64,000 nucleotides of DNA from Pseudomonas neustonica (GTDB taxonomy: Bacteria; Pseudomonadota; Gammaproteobacteria; Pseudomonadales; Pseudomonadaceae). The translations under genes were made by a program, and so were the position numbers. The notes under the pieces were generated by a model. That model was given only the letters and a program-made list of their open reading frames with translations, made no database searches and was not told the origin of the DNA. Location of the stretch: NCBI RefSeq assembly GCF_003797945.1, contig NZ_RKKU01000009.1, positions 62,001-126,000 of the forward strand, written 5' to 3'. Position 1 is the stretch's first letter, and each line of letters starts with the position of its first letter. Shown here piece after piece: positions 28,929 to 37,502 of this stretch.

Positions 28929-31535
28929 CTACTCCTTGTTGGGCTGCAGACGCTGCTTGAGCAGACGCTCCTGTACCCGTTGCTGAATGATATCGCTAAC
29001 CTGACTACTGAGCTGCAGACTGGTCAGCAGAGCCGGAATATTTTCCTCCAGGTTTACGTTGAGATTAACCTGGCGCCCCTGCTGAAAATTCGGGTTACTG
29101 CCCTGCAGACTCAAGCCTAACTGCAGGGTGCCGTCCTCGGCATAATCCACTTGGCTGCTAAGCACAGTATAGTGAAAGTTATCCAGCGCTCCCGCCAACT
29201 GCCGCATACCGGCATTGCTTTGCGCCAGGCGCTGCAGCTTGTCGGACTGATAACGCAAAACTCCACCCGGCTTGCGCGCAGCTACCGCACCCGCATCAAT
29301 CATCAGCTCGCCGTCTCGCAACACCGCCGGTAAACGGCCATCCAGAGTGCCGCGCCCGCTCAAACCCTCTGTGGGATAGACTGCAAACAGGGTATCCAGT
29401 TCAAGTCCCTGGATATCAAATACCAACCGCTGCTCTGGCGCCGAGAAGTCCAACTCCCCGGGTTCGGCGCTGACTTGACCACTGAGCAGCTGCAACTGCA
29501 ATTTATTGAGCTGCAAGCGCCCATTCAAGGGATCGTCGACCCGCGCCGAGTAGCGCCCACCTGCCTCCAATGGCCCCATTTCCAGACCTGGATTCAGACT
29601 CTCAAGAGTCAATGCCGAGGTACTTAGCAGCATGCCGCCGCCCTGCATCTTGAACTCAATCGGCATGGTCAACCCACTGAAGGCGCTGCGATCATAAATA
29701 CCCTTGACGCCAGACAAGCCGATTTCGCCCTGCACGCTGCTCCCGGAAATACTGCCGGACGCACTCAGCGATGCGTTGAGCTGACCACTAGACAGGCTCA
29801 GCAGCGGCGGCCACGCTACCAGCGTCTCGGCCAAGGGGTTAGCCGCTCGAAAGAACATGGGCTGCAGCGTGGCTTTGGCCTGCCAGGGTTTTGTCGCCGG
29901 TAGTTTAAAGTCAGTATCCAGTGCGAATTCGGCCGCATTGCGCACGCTACCCTGCCATGCAAGAGCGCCGTCGGCATAACGCCAACGCCCATTGATACTC
30001 CAGGGTTGAGGCTTTAACTGAGCCTGGTCCAGTTGGCCGATACTGCCGCTCAGTTGGCTACTCGCAGAGGGCCCGCCAGGCGCCTGCCAATGCTGCTCGT
30101 AATTTAATTCTGTCAGTTGCATGCTCGCCTTGCGCAACCCAAGATCAGCCGCGCTCAACTGCAGCTCGGACCACGCCAAGGTGGCAGCGGATGCTGCTTG
30201 TAGCTGCACCCCTTGGCGATCCAGGGTGCCGCTAATAGGTGCTGCCAGATGCAGATCACGCAGCCGCACATCCTGCTGTTGCCAACGGGCCAGCTGGAGA
30301 TCAAGCACACTATCCAGCAGCTGTAACTGCCAATCCTGCTGCTGCGCCGATGGCAACAACAAGGCCATATCACCGGCCAATTGTGCATTCAGCCCCTTAG
30401 CACCTGACAGACCCAATACGCCGTGAAATGGCACCCTCTCCCCGGCCGCCAGCGCGATGCCGGACGCAGGAGACACCTGCAACTGCAGTTGCTCTGGCTG
30501 CAGGTCGCCGGGCAGCGCAAGGTTACCGGTCAACTGTAATCGTGCCAGCGTCAGTTGCGCATCACTCTGCAACACCTGCCAGCGGCCCTGATCTGCGCTT
30601 AGTGTTAGCACAAGCTCACCGCTCAGATCACCCCAGCCGGCCAGCGACAAGGGTTCTGGCAGAGCAAGCCGGGCGTCCAAAGCAACGCGACCGGCCAGCC
30701 AATCGATCCAGTCGACTGGCGCTTGCAAGGCGTGCATATCCCAATCCAGTGCGAGCTGTGCGCCCGGCGGGAACTGGCTGACGGGCAGACTGCCGAGCGT
30801 TATCCAATTGCCGAGATACTCATACAGGCCTGTGGTCTCTGGCCAGTCAGGTACCTGCAGGCTACCGCGCCACTGGTCACGCCCTAGCCAGTGTGACTCG
30901 ATCTGCGCGACCACCTGCTGATTGATCAGCAGATCGCCCTGCAGCTGCAGCTGTTCGCCATCAGCCTGCACCTGCTGCTTTAACAGAAATAACTGCTCAC
31001 CTGCCTGCAGCACAAGCTCGGCGCTGGCCTGCACCGGTTGTCCGCTAGCCAAATCTACCGCGCGGCGCTGCACCTGCAACGACCCGCCCAGCTCACAGAG
31101 TCCCGCTTGGCAAGGCAGTTCTACGCGCAGCACATCCACAGCAACCTGATCGGGTAACCAGTTGAGCAACTGCAGCCACAGCTCTGGGGCCGCCAGGCCG
31201 GTGCCCACCGCGCTAGCGCCAGCGGACGAGTCAGCGCGCGCTTTCAGGCTGAGTTGCAAGCTCGACACCTGCACCGCGCGCAACCGCGGACCATCTCGCC
31301 AACCTGGCACCAGATGCAGCTGTTCCACTGCCACCTGTCCTGTCGGTATAGCAAAGCTAATTTGCCCAAACTGCACGCCGCCGCGCTGCCAGCCAAGCTC
31401 TTGCCAACGCAGATCGTGCACGCCGGCATCGGTCAGCGCGCGCTGCGCCCAAAAGCAAGCGAGCGTCAGCGCCAACAGGGATAACAGCAGAAAAACGAAT
31501 AGCACGCCGAGCGTTTTGCGCATGGCAGGTCTCAT
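28929..31535 (-). CDS. ydbH: YdbH-like AsmA-family intermembrane bridge protein
   Basis: About 868 residues. N-terminal inner membrane anchor (LGVLFVFLLLSLLALTLACF) followed by a very long, Leu/Gln-rich, beta-repetitive periplasmic region, ending with the DUF748/AsmA-type region. E. coli YdbH, with TamB and YhdP, is a redundant bridge for phospholipid transport to the outer membrane. Start taken at 31535; Met at 31562 or 31523 are possible, and none has a clear ribosome binding site. Confidence 0.82.
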   Translation of the reverse strand: MRPAMRKTLGVLFVFLLLSLLALTLACFWAQRALTDAGVHDLRWQELGWQRGGVQFGQISFAIPTGQVAVEQLHLVPGWRDGPRLRAVQVSSLQLSLKARADSSAGASAVGTGLAAPELWLQLLNWLPDQVAVDVLRVELPCQAGLCELGGSLQVQRRAVDLASGQPVQASAELVLQAGEQLFLLKQQVQADGEQLQLQGDLLINQQVVAQIESHWLGRDQWRGSLQVPDWPETTGLYEYLGNWITLGSLPVSQFPPGAQLALDWDMHALQAPVDWIDWLAGRVALDARLALPEPLSLAGWGDLSGELVLTLSADQGRWQVLQSDAQLTLARLQLTGNLALPGDLQPEQLQLQVSPASGIALAAGERVPFHGVLGLSGAKGLNAQLAGDMALLLPSAQQQDWQLQLLDSVLDLQLARWQQQDVRLRDLHLAAPISGTLDRQGVQLQAASAATLAWSELQLSAADLGLRKASMQLTELNYEQHWQAPGGPSASSQLSGSIGQLDQAQLKPQPWSINGRWRYADGALAWQGSVRNAAEFALDTDFKLPATKPWQAKATLQPMFFRAANPLAETLVAWPPLLSLSSGQLNASLSASGSISGSSVQGEIGLSGVKGIYDRSAFSGLTMPIEFKMQGGGMLLSTSALTLESLNPGLEMGPLEAGGRYSARVDDPLNGRLQLNKLQLQLLSGQVSAEPGELDFSAPEQRLVFDIQGLELDTLFAVYPTEGLSGRGTLDGRLPAVLRDGELMIDAGAVAARKPGGVLRYQSDKLQRLAQSNAGMRQLAGALDNFHYTVLSSQVDYAEDGTLQLGLSLQGSNPNFQQGRQVNLNVNLEENIPALLTSLQLSSQVSDIIQQRVQERLLKQRLQPNKE

Positions 31536-31747
31536 AACCGGGAGCAGATCACAGGTTAACATGCAAAAACGTCACCAAGGTTGACCTGGCAAGGACAGTA
31601 CCAACTATAATCCGTCCTCCCGGCTGTCGAGCGCCTCGATAAACCGTATAGAAAGGAACTACAGACAGGACGTCAAACGGAGAGCAATTTCCGGGCGTTC
31701 AGGCGTATTTTGTAGTCCGAACACTAAATCAAAGGAAAGAAAGTTTC

Positions 31748-32122
31748 ATGAGTCCTATGAACTGGTACCTAGATGTTCTCAAGAACTATGCTGTCTTCCA
31801 AGGCCGCGCTCGCCGCAGCGAATTCTGGTATTTCACCCTGTTTCACTTCATTGCCATCGTAGTCCTCTCGGTTATCGACGGTGTGCTGGGAATAGCGTTG
31901 CTGTCCAGCATTTACGTTCTGGCTACGCTGATTCCGTCCTTGGCCGTTGCCGTGCGCCGCTTTCACGACACGGGTCGTAGTGGTTGGTGGGTATTGATTG
32001 CGCTGATCCCCTTTGTTGGCTCAATCATCTACCTGGTATTGATGTGCTTTGAAGGCGAGCCACAAGCAAACGCCTATGGCCCTAACCCCAAGGGTGAGAC
32101 TGCAGGCCCCGTAGCCTCCTAA
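31748..32122 (+). CDS. DUF805 inner membrane protein
   Basis: 124 residues with three or four helices. The DUF805 signatures are clear: an N-terminal YAVFQGRARRSEFWYF and a central PSLAVAVRRFHDTGRSGWW. Family members are small inner membrane proteins of unknown function. AAAGGAAAG precedes the start. Monocistronic, with a hairpin behind it. Confidence 0.9.
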   Translation: MSPMNWYLDVLKNYAVFQGRARRSEFWYFTLFHFIAIVVLSVIDGVLGIALLSSIYVLATLIPSLAVAVRRFHDTGRSGWWVLIALIPFVGSIIYLVLMCFEGEPQANAYGPNPKGETAGPVAS

Positions 32123-32129
32123 GTCTCAG

Positions 32130-32165
32130 GCCGGGCACGTAAACTAAGTGTCCGGCTGCCGTTTT
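32130..32165 (+). terminator. Terminator-like hairpin after the DUF805 gene
   Basis: GCCGGGCAC pairs with GTGTCCGGC (one wobble), with a T4 tract six bases beyond the stem. Confidence 0.55.
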
Positions 32166-32228
32166 CCTTGCGTATCCCCGCTGTAAGCCCCAGGCTATAT
32201 TTCTCTTCAGCCACAACTTATTGCCATT

Positions 32229-33665
32229 ATGTTCAGGTCTCGCCCGTTCAGCCGCCGCTACCCAGCGTTACTGCTTCTTGCCGTCGCATTGAGCGCCATA
32301 CTCAGTTCCTGCCAAAGCATGCCGGAAGGCTTGTCTGTCACGGGCCCAGTGCGCTCCGCCGAGCGACTGGAAATACTGCGTGATCAGACCTATCAGAACG
32401 CGCAAGGCACCGACCTGGTAGACCAGGAAATATTCGATGAAGCGTTTCGTCTTATCGCTCAGGCGCGAAGATTGGTGGTTGTCGATATGTTCCTGTTCAA
32501 CGCGTTCGCGGGTGAAGACAGCTACCGCCCGCTGTCCGAACAACTGACCAAGGCGTTAATCAGCGCCAAGCAACGTCATCCTGATATGCCGGTAGTCATG
32601 ATTACCGACCCCTTCAATACTCTCTATGGCGGCCTGCGCGCACCCGAGCTGGAACAGCTGCGCGCTGCCGGCGTCGATGTTGTGCTCACCGACATAGACC
32701 GACTGCCTGCTTCAAACCCGGCCTGGACCGGTATCTGGCAATTGTGCTGCAGCTATCTGGGCAACAACACTGAGGGTGGCTGGCTACCTAACCCGGTCGG
32801 TCCAGGCAAAATTACCCTGCGCAGTTATCTGCATCTGGCCAACTTCCGCGCCAACCACCGCAAAACCCTGATCGTCGACAACGGCGAAGACTGGCGCGCG
32901 CTGGTGACCTCGGCCAACCCCCACGACGCGAGTAGCCGCCACCACAACAGTGCCATTGTCTTCAGCGGCGCGGCGGCGCTGGATTTGTTGCAAACAGAGC
33001 GCGCCGCCGCACTGGTCTCGGGGTACACCGCAGCCCAAGACTGGCCAACCGCCCCCGATGCATCCGGTAACCCCGATCTGCCACACATTCAGATACTGAC
33101 CGAAGGCGCCATTGAGCGCTCACTGCTGGAGCTGGTAGCGTCAGCGCAATCAGGCGACCAGCTGGACATGGAGATGTTCTATCTGTCCTCACGCCCGGTC
33201 ATTGAGGCGCTGATCGACGCGCAAGCGCGCGGCGTGCAGGTGCGTGCCATTCTCGATGCCAACAGAGATGCCTTTGGTCGTGAGAAAAATGGTATCCCAA
33301 ACCGGCAGGCTGCCTGGGATCTGCATGAGCAAGGCGTCGCCGTGCGCTGGTGCGCAACCACTGGCGAGCAGTGCCATCGTAAATGGATTCGGCTGGAGCG
33401 CAGCCAGGGGATAACCGAGGTGATCAGTGGGTCGGCCAACTTTACTCGCCGTAACCTGCATGATCTGAATCTGGAAACCAGCGTACGACTTACTACCCAA
33501 GCTGATAACCCGGAGATAGTTGCCATGCGCGCGGGCTTTGAAAAGGCCTGGAGCAACAGCGATGGCGGCATTCACAGCCTGCCCTACAGCGCCTTTGCTG
33601 ATAATAGCTATTGGCGTTACGGGCTCTATCGCTTTATGGAAGCCAGCGGCCTGTCTACCTTCTGA
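32229..33665 (+). CDS. Phospholipase D-like lipoprotein
   Basis: 478 residues. The lipobox LSSC puts a lipidated Cys at 28. It carries two PLD catalytic motifs: the first, H210-x-K212-xxxx-D217 (HRKTLIVD), is complete; the second, H383-x-K385, has Glu390 where the family Asp is expected, followed by ISGSANFTRRNL. The family covers cardiolipin synthases, phospholipases and nucleases. A lipoprotein form suggests action in the envelope. Inserted Cys pair near 173-174. The reaction cannot be settled from sequence. Confidence 0.8.
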   Translation: MFRSRPFSRRYPALLLLAVALSAILSSCQSMPEGLSVTGPVRSAERLEILRDQTYQNAQGTDLVDQEIFDEAFRLIAQARRLVVVDMFLFNAFAGEDSYRPLSEQLTKALISAKQRHPDMPVVMITDPFNTLYGGLRAPELEQLRAAGVDVVLTDIDRLPASNPAWTGIWQLCCSYLGNNTEGGWLPNPVGPGKITLRSYLHLANFRANHRKTLIVDNGEDWRALVTSANPHDASSRHHNSAIVFSGAAALDLLQTERAAALVSGYTAAQDWPTAPDASGNPDLPHIQILTEGAIERSLLELVASAQSGDQLDMEMFYLSSRPVIEALIDAQARGVQVRAILDANRDAFGREKNGIPNRQAAWDLHEQGVAVRWCATTGEQCHRKWIRLERSQGITEVISGSANFTRRNLHDLNLETSVRLTTQADNPEIVAMRAGFEKAWSNSDGGIHSLPYSAFADNSYWRYGLYRFMEASGLSTF

Positions 33666-33687
33666 CAGACCGCTGATCAGTCGTACG

Positions 33688-34962
33688 CTAGCTCAGCTCA
33701 GCAAAGCAGTCAGCGATGATATCCATACCCGCCTGCACTTCCACATCGGTGGCGGTCAGTGGCACCAGGATACGGATAACGTTGCCGTACTGTCCGCAGG
33801 ACAAAAGAATCAATCCCTTCTCGCGAGCCTTGACCACCAACTGAGCGGTTAGCTCGGCGTGCGGGCCACCATCACTGGTAAAGAGTTCGCAGGCCACCAT
33901 GGCGCCCAGCCCGCGTACGTCACCAATGCGCTTGTCGGTCGCGGCGATATCTCGCAAACGCCCACTGATCAGTTCGCCCAGGGTACGGCTGCGGGCCAGC
34001 AGATTCTCTTCTTCAAAGACCTCGAGTACCGCCAGTGCGGCGGCACAGGCCAACGGATTACCCGCATAGGTGCCGCCCAGGCCACCCGGTGCGATGGCAT
34101 CCATTGCCTCGGCACGACCACAGACACCCGCTACCGGGAAGCCACCAGCAATGGATTTGGCGAAGGTAGTCAGATCTGCCGCCACACCCATTTGCTCCAT
34201 CGCAAAAAAGCTGCCGGTACGTCCGGCGCCAGTTTGCACCTCATCGGCGACCAAAAGGATACCGTGCAGATCGCATAGCGCACGCAGCTTGGCCATGAAG
34301 GCCTGACTGGCAACATAGAAACCACCTTCGCCCTGGACCGGCTCGATCACGATCGCGGCGATATCCTGCGGCTGGGCATCGTTCTTGAAAATACGCTCAA
34401 TGCTCGCAATCGCGTCGTCATCGCTAACGCCATGCAGCGGGCAGGGAAACAGCGCGCGATAAACGCCGCCCGGCATCAACCCCATCCCCGCCGAGTAAGG
34501 CGCCACCTTGCCGGTCATCGAGAGCGTCATCATGGTGCGGCCGTGGTAGGCGCCGGTGAAGGCAATCACGCCCGCCCGACCGGTCGCCGCGCGGGCAATC
34601 TTCACCGCATTTTCCAGCGCTTCCGATCCCGTGGTCACCAATAGCGTCTTCTTCACGAAGTCGCCGGGCACCAGCTCGTTAAGCTTCTCGCACAGTTCGA
34701 TGTAGGGCTCATACGCCAGCACCTGAAAGCAGGTGTGCGTGAATTGCTCCATCTGTCGCTTCACCGCATCCATGATCTTGGGGTGACGGTGCCCGGTATT
34801 CAACACGGCTATGCCACCGGCAAAATCGATATACTGCCGGCCTTCCACATCCCACACAGTGGCGTTTTCGGCCCGTTGAACAACCAACGGATGAATCTGG
34901 CTCACTCCGCGGGCAACTGCAGCATTGCGTCTCTGCATCAAGGACTCATTCGTCTTGCTCAT
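33688..34962 (-). CDS. gabT: 4-aminobutyrate aminotransferase
   Basis: 424 residues of class III aminotransferase. Converts GABA and 2-oxoglutarate to succinate semialdehyde and glutamate. Visible: TGSEALENAVKIARAATGR, the GAYHGRT loop, VIEPVQGEGGF, LVADEVQTGAGRTG and the PLP lysine in LTTFAKSIAGGFPVAG. It follows gabD after 58 bases on the same strand. Receives GABA released by SpuA, linking the polyamine genes to the TCA cycle. Confidence 0.94.
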   Translation of the reverse strand: MSKTNESLMQRRNAAVARGVSQIHPLVVQRAENATVWDVEGRQYIDFAGGIAVLNTGHRHPKIMDAVKRQMEQFTHTCFQVLAYEPYIELCEKLNELVPGDFVKKTLLVTTGSEALENAVKIARAATGRAGVIAFTGAYHGRTMMTLSMTGKVAPYSAGMGLMPGGVYRALFPCPLHGVSDDDAIASIERIFKNDAQPQDIAAIVIEPVQGEGGFYVASQAFMAKLRALCDLHGILLVADEVQTGAGRTGSFFAMEQMGVAADLTTFAKSIAGGFPVAGVCGRAEAMDAIAPGGLGGTYAGNPLACAAALAVLEVFEEENLLARSRTLGELISGRLRDIAATDKRIGDVRGLGAMVACELFTSDGGPHAELTAQLVVKAREKGLILLSCGQYGNVIRILVPLTATDVEVQAGMDIIADCFAELS

Positions 34963-35020
34963 AACTGCCTCGCACTCATAAATGGGAGTCAGGCTCCCGT
35001 GAAGTCGAAACTAGAGCGGC

Positions 35021-36481
35021 TCAGATGCCGCCCAGACACAAATACTTGATCTCAACGTATTCCTCGATGCCGTACTTGGAGCCCTCACGGCCGAGACCGG
35101 ATGACTTCATGCCGCCAAAGGGCGCTACCTCGGTAGAGATCAGCCCGGTATTGATGCCCACCATGCCGTACTCCAGTCGCTCCGCCACACGGAATACCCG
35201 GCTCAGATCGCGCGCATAGAAGTAAGCAGCGAGGCCAAACTCGGTATCGTTGGCCTGACGTACCACGTCCGCTTCATCGCTGAAGCGGAACAACGGCGCC
35301 AGCGGGCCGAAGGTTTCCTCACGGGCAACCAGCATGCTGCTGTCGACGTTGGTGATAATGGTCGGTTCAAAAAAGTTGCCGCCCAGCGCATGCGGCTTAC
35401 CACCGGCCAGGATCTCGGCGCCCTTGCCAATAGCGTCGGCCAGATGCCGCTGCACCTTGTCTACCGCATTGCTATCAATCAGGGGCCCGGTGGTCACACC
35501 AGCCTCGCTGCCATTACCCACTTTGAGCTGAGCAACTGCAGCCGCCAGCTTCTCAGCAAAAGCATCGTAGACAGAATCCTGCACATAGATGCGATTGGCA
35601 CAGACGCAGGTCTGACCGGCATTGCGGTACTTTGAAATCATCGCGCCTTCAACGGCGGCGTCCAGGTCAGCATCATCAAAGACGATAAAGGGCGCGTTAC
35701 CACCCAACTCCAGCGAGAGTTTTTTCAGGCTTGGTGCACACTGCTCCATCAGCTTGATGCCCACGCCGGTCGAGCCGGTAAACGACAGTTTGCGCACAAT
35801 AGGGTTGCTGCACAGCTCACCGCCCACGTCGCGTGAGGCGTCTACATCGGCGGTAATGACACTGAACAGGCCGGCAGGCAGGCCAGCCTGTTCAGCCAGC
35901 AAAGCCAATACCAGCGCAGAGAAAGGCGTCTGCGGTGCCGGTTTCAGTACCATAGCGCAGCCGGCTGCCAGCGCCGGGCCAGCCTTACGGGTAATCATTG
36001 CAGCAGGGAAGTTCCAGGGCGTAATCGCAGCCGTGACACCAACCGGCTCTTTTTGCACGAGAATGCGCTTGTCCGCCTGATGGCCTGGGATGACATCGCC
36101 ATAGATGCGCTTGGCTTCTTCACCAAACCACTCCAGAAAAGAGGCAGCATAGGCGACTTCACCTCGGGCTTCGGTCAGCGGCTTGCCCTGCTCAGCGGTC
36201 ATGATGCGCGCCAGATCCTCTTGATGCTGCAGCATCAGCTCGAACCATTTGCGCAGCACCTGCGCGCGTTCTTTGGCCGTGCGCTCACGCCAAGCCTGTT
36301 GCGCCTGCTGCGCGGCTTCAATAGCGCGTCGCGTCTCCGCCGCCCCCATATTCGGCACACTGCCCAAACGCTCGCCATTGGCCGGATTGAATATCTCGGT
36401 TCGAGCACCGCTGTCGGCCTCGCACCAGCTACCATTAACAAAGGCTTGTTGGCGAAAAAGCTCGGGGCAGTGTAGTTCCAT
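35021..36481 (-). CDS. gabD: Succinate-semialdehyde dehydrogenase, NADP-type
   Basis: 486 residues of aldehyde dehydrogenase. [13 protein letters not shown], catalytic Glu in [18 protein letters not shown], catalytic Cys in [12 protein letters not shown] and the C-terminal [20 protein letters not shown] region match GabD closely. It oxidises succinate semialdehyde to succinate. First gene of gabDT. Three AAACAT-type half-sites lie 50-77 bases upstream, and a MarR gene precedes it on the same strand. Confidence 0.94.
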   Translation of the reverse strand: MELHCPELFRQQAFVNGSWCEADSGARTEIFNPANGERLGSVPNMGAAETRRAIEAAQQAQQAWRERTAKERAQVLRKWFELMLQHQEDLARIMTAEQGKPLTEARGEVAYAASFLEWFGEEAKRIYGDVIPGHQADKRILVQKEPVGVTAAITPWNFPAAMITRKAGPALAAGCAMVLKPAPQTPFSALVLALLAEQAGLPAGLFSVITADVDASRDVGGELCSNPIVRKLSFTGSTGVGIKLMEQCAPSLKKLSLELGGNAPFIVFDDADLDAAVEGAMISKYRNAGQTCVCANRIYVQDSVYDAFAEKLAAAVAQLKVGNGSEAGVTTGPLIDSNAVDKVQRHLADAIGKGAEILAGGKPHALGGNFFEPTIITNVDSSMLVAREETFGPLAPLFRFSDEADVVRQANDTEFGLAAYFYARDLSRVFRVAERLEYGMVGINTGLISTEVAPFGGMKSSGLGREGSKYGIEEYVEIKYLCLGGI

Positions 36482-36530
36482 TTAATAAGTCCTCATCTAG
36501 AGCGAAAATCGAGCATGCGTAACGCATTTA

Positions 36531-36558
36531 AAACATCGATGTTTGAAATTTCAAACAT
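36531..36558. promoter_or_regulatory. Overlapping palindromes in the gabD leader, candidate MarR operator
   Basis: A perfect 20-bp dyad, ATGTTTGAAATTTCAAACAT (36539-36558), shares its left half with a second perfect dyad, AAACATCGATGTTT (36531-36544), giving three alternating AAACAT half-sites. It sits about 50 bases before the gabD start. Size and AT-rich core fit MarR-type operators; the neighbouring MarR protein is the obvious candidate binder. Confidence 0.65.
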
Positions 36559-36650
36559 GCTATGCGCAGCGCTGCGATCAGGCAATACCCCGGATGAGAA
36601 AAAACAGCGAGAAGGGAATAAAGCAATACTGAAGGATACGATCAGGTGAA

Positions 36651-36672
36651 CGGCCTGCAAGAAAGCAGGCCG
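36651..36672 (-). terminator. Hairpin after the marR gene
   Basis: CGGCCTGC / GCAGGCCG with a 6-nt loop, 13 bases beyond the marR stop on the minus strand. No T-run is seen. Confidence 0.55.
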
Positions 36673-36684
36673 GGAGCACCAGGA

Positions 36685-37152
36685 TCAGGCCGCCGTTTCG
36701 CCCTCGAAGAGCTCGGTAGGCGTACTTTGACCGTCCTCCAACAGACCTGCCACACGCTGCAAACTGGCCAACAACATAAGTTGCTCCCAATCAGCGAGCT
36801 TGCCAAAACGATCAAGGAAAGGCGACGGCAGCAGTGCAGGCTCTGCCTGAATCACAGCCACGCCTTTTTCACTGAGTGCCAAGTGGACTTTGCGCTTGTC
36901 ACTTTTACTGCGAATACGCTGCAGCAACTCGCGATTTTCCAGCCGGTCGATGATGGTGCTCAAGGTCGCTTGCGACACGCTGACCTGTTTAGCCAAGTCA
37001 CCCAGAGTACTTTCACCCATCGCCTTGATACTGTGCAGGATCAACAGCTGAATAGGTGTTAGCCCGCTGTGGCGACCAAGTCGTTTGGCGTGAATCTCAC
37101 TGGCTCGCTGTAAACGGCGCAGCGCCAGATATAAATCGTGCATCATGTGCAT
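36685..37152 (-). CDS. MarR family transcriptional regulator
   Basis: 155 residues. Winged helix-turn-helix is clear: LTPIQLLILHSIKAMGESTL, then VSVSQATLSTIIDRLE and the wing IRSKSDKRKVHLALSEKG. Start at 37152 has GGGAG six bases upstream; the frame is open to 37200 but without a site. It lies just upstream of gabDT in the same direction, with the candidate operator between them, and divergent from the TonB receptor. The effector is unknown. Confidence 0.87.
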   Translation of the reverse strand: MHMMHDLYLALRRLQRASEIHAKRLGRHSGLTPIQLLILHSIKAMGESTLGDLAKQVSVSQATLSTIIDRLENRELLQRIRSKSDKRKVHLALSEKGVAVIQAEPALLPSPFLDRFGKLADWEQLMLLASLQRVAGLLEDGQSTPTELFEGETAA

Positions 37153-37502
37153 AAAAAACTCCCGGCCAGCGCCGTAAAAACAGGCAGCATTTTGACACAA
37201 AGCCTAAATATTACAGTAGTAACTAGATGCATTTTCTGCAAAGCCGCTGCACGCCGCTTTAGCCGCAATTAAAGACAAAAAAGCATCGCAATATCGTAGA
37301 TTATTACACGTATTTTATTTTTACTTCAAAGTAATTATCTTGCCAGTGAAAATTCTTTACTGGTTGTTGCGCATTTTTCTAAAGAATTAACCATGCGGTA
37401 TGAGCGGTCTTTCCCGCTACTGACACAAGCAACACACTGCTAGACTGCAGCCACAGAACATCGCTTCGCTCCTACAATCGCCTTAACCAAAAGCGAAATC
37501 AC
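37153..37502. promoter_or_regulatory. AT-rich divergent region between marR and the TonB receptor gene
   Basis: No gene is seen in these 350 bases. The stretch 37260-37390 is markedly AT-rich for this genome, as expected for two divergent promoters. A small dyad, TTACTT-CA-AAGTAA (about 37321-37334), and an imperfect one, CCAGTGAA...TTTACTGG (about 37344-37364), are visible. The gabD-type AAACAT dyad is not repeated, and no clear Fur box was found. Confidence 0.45.
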
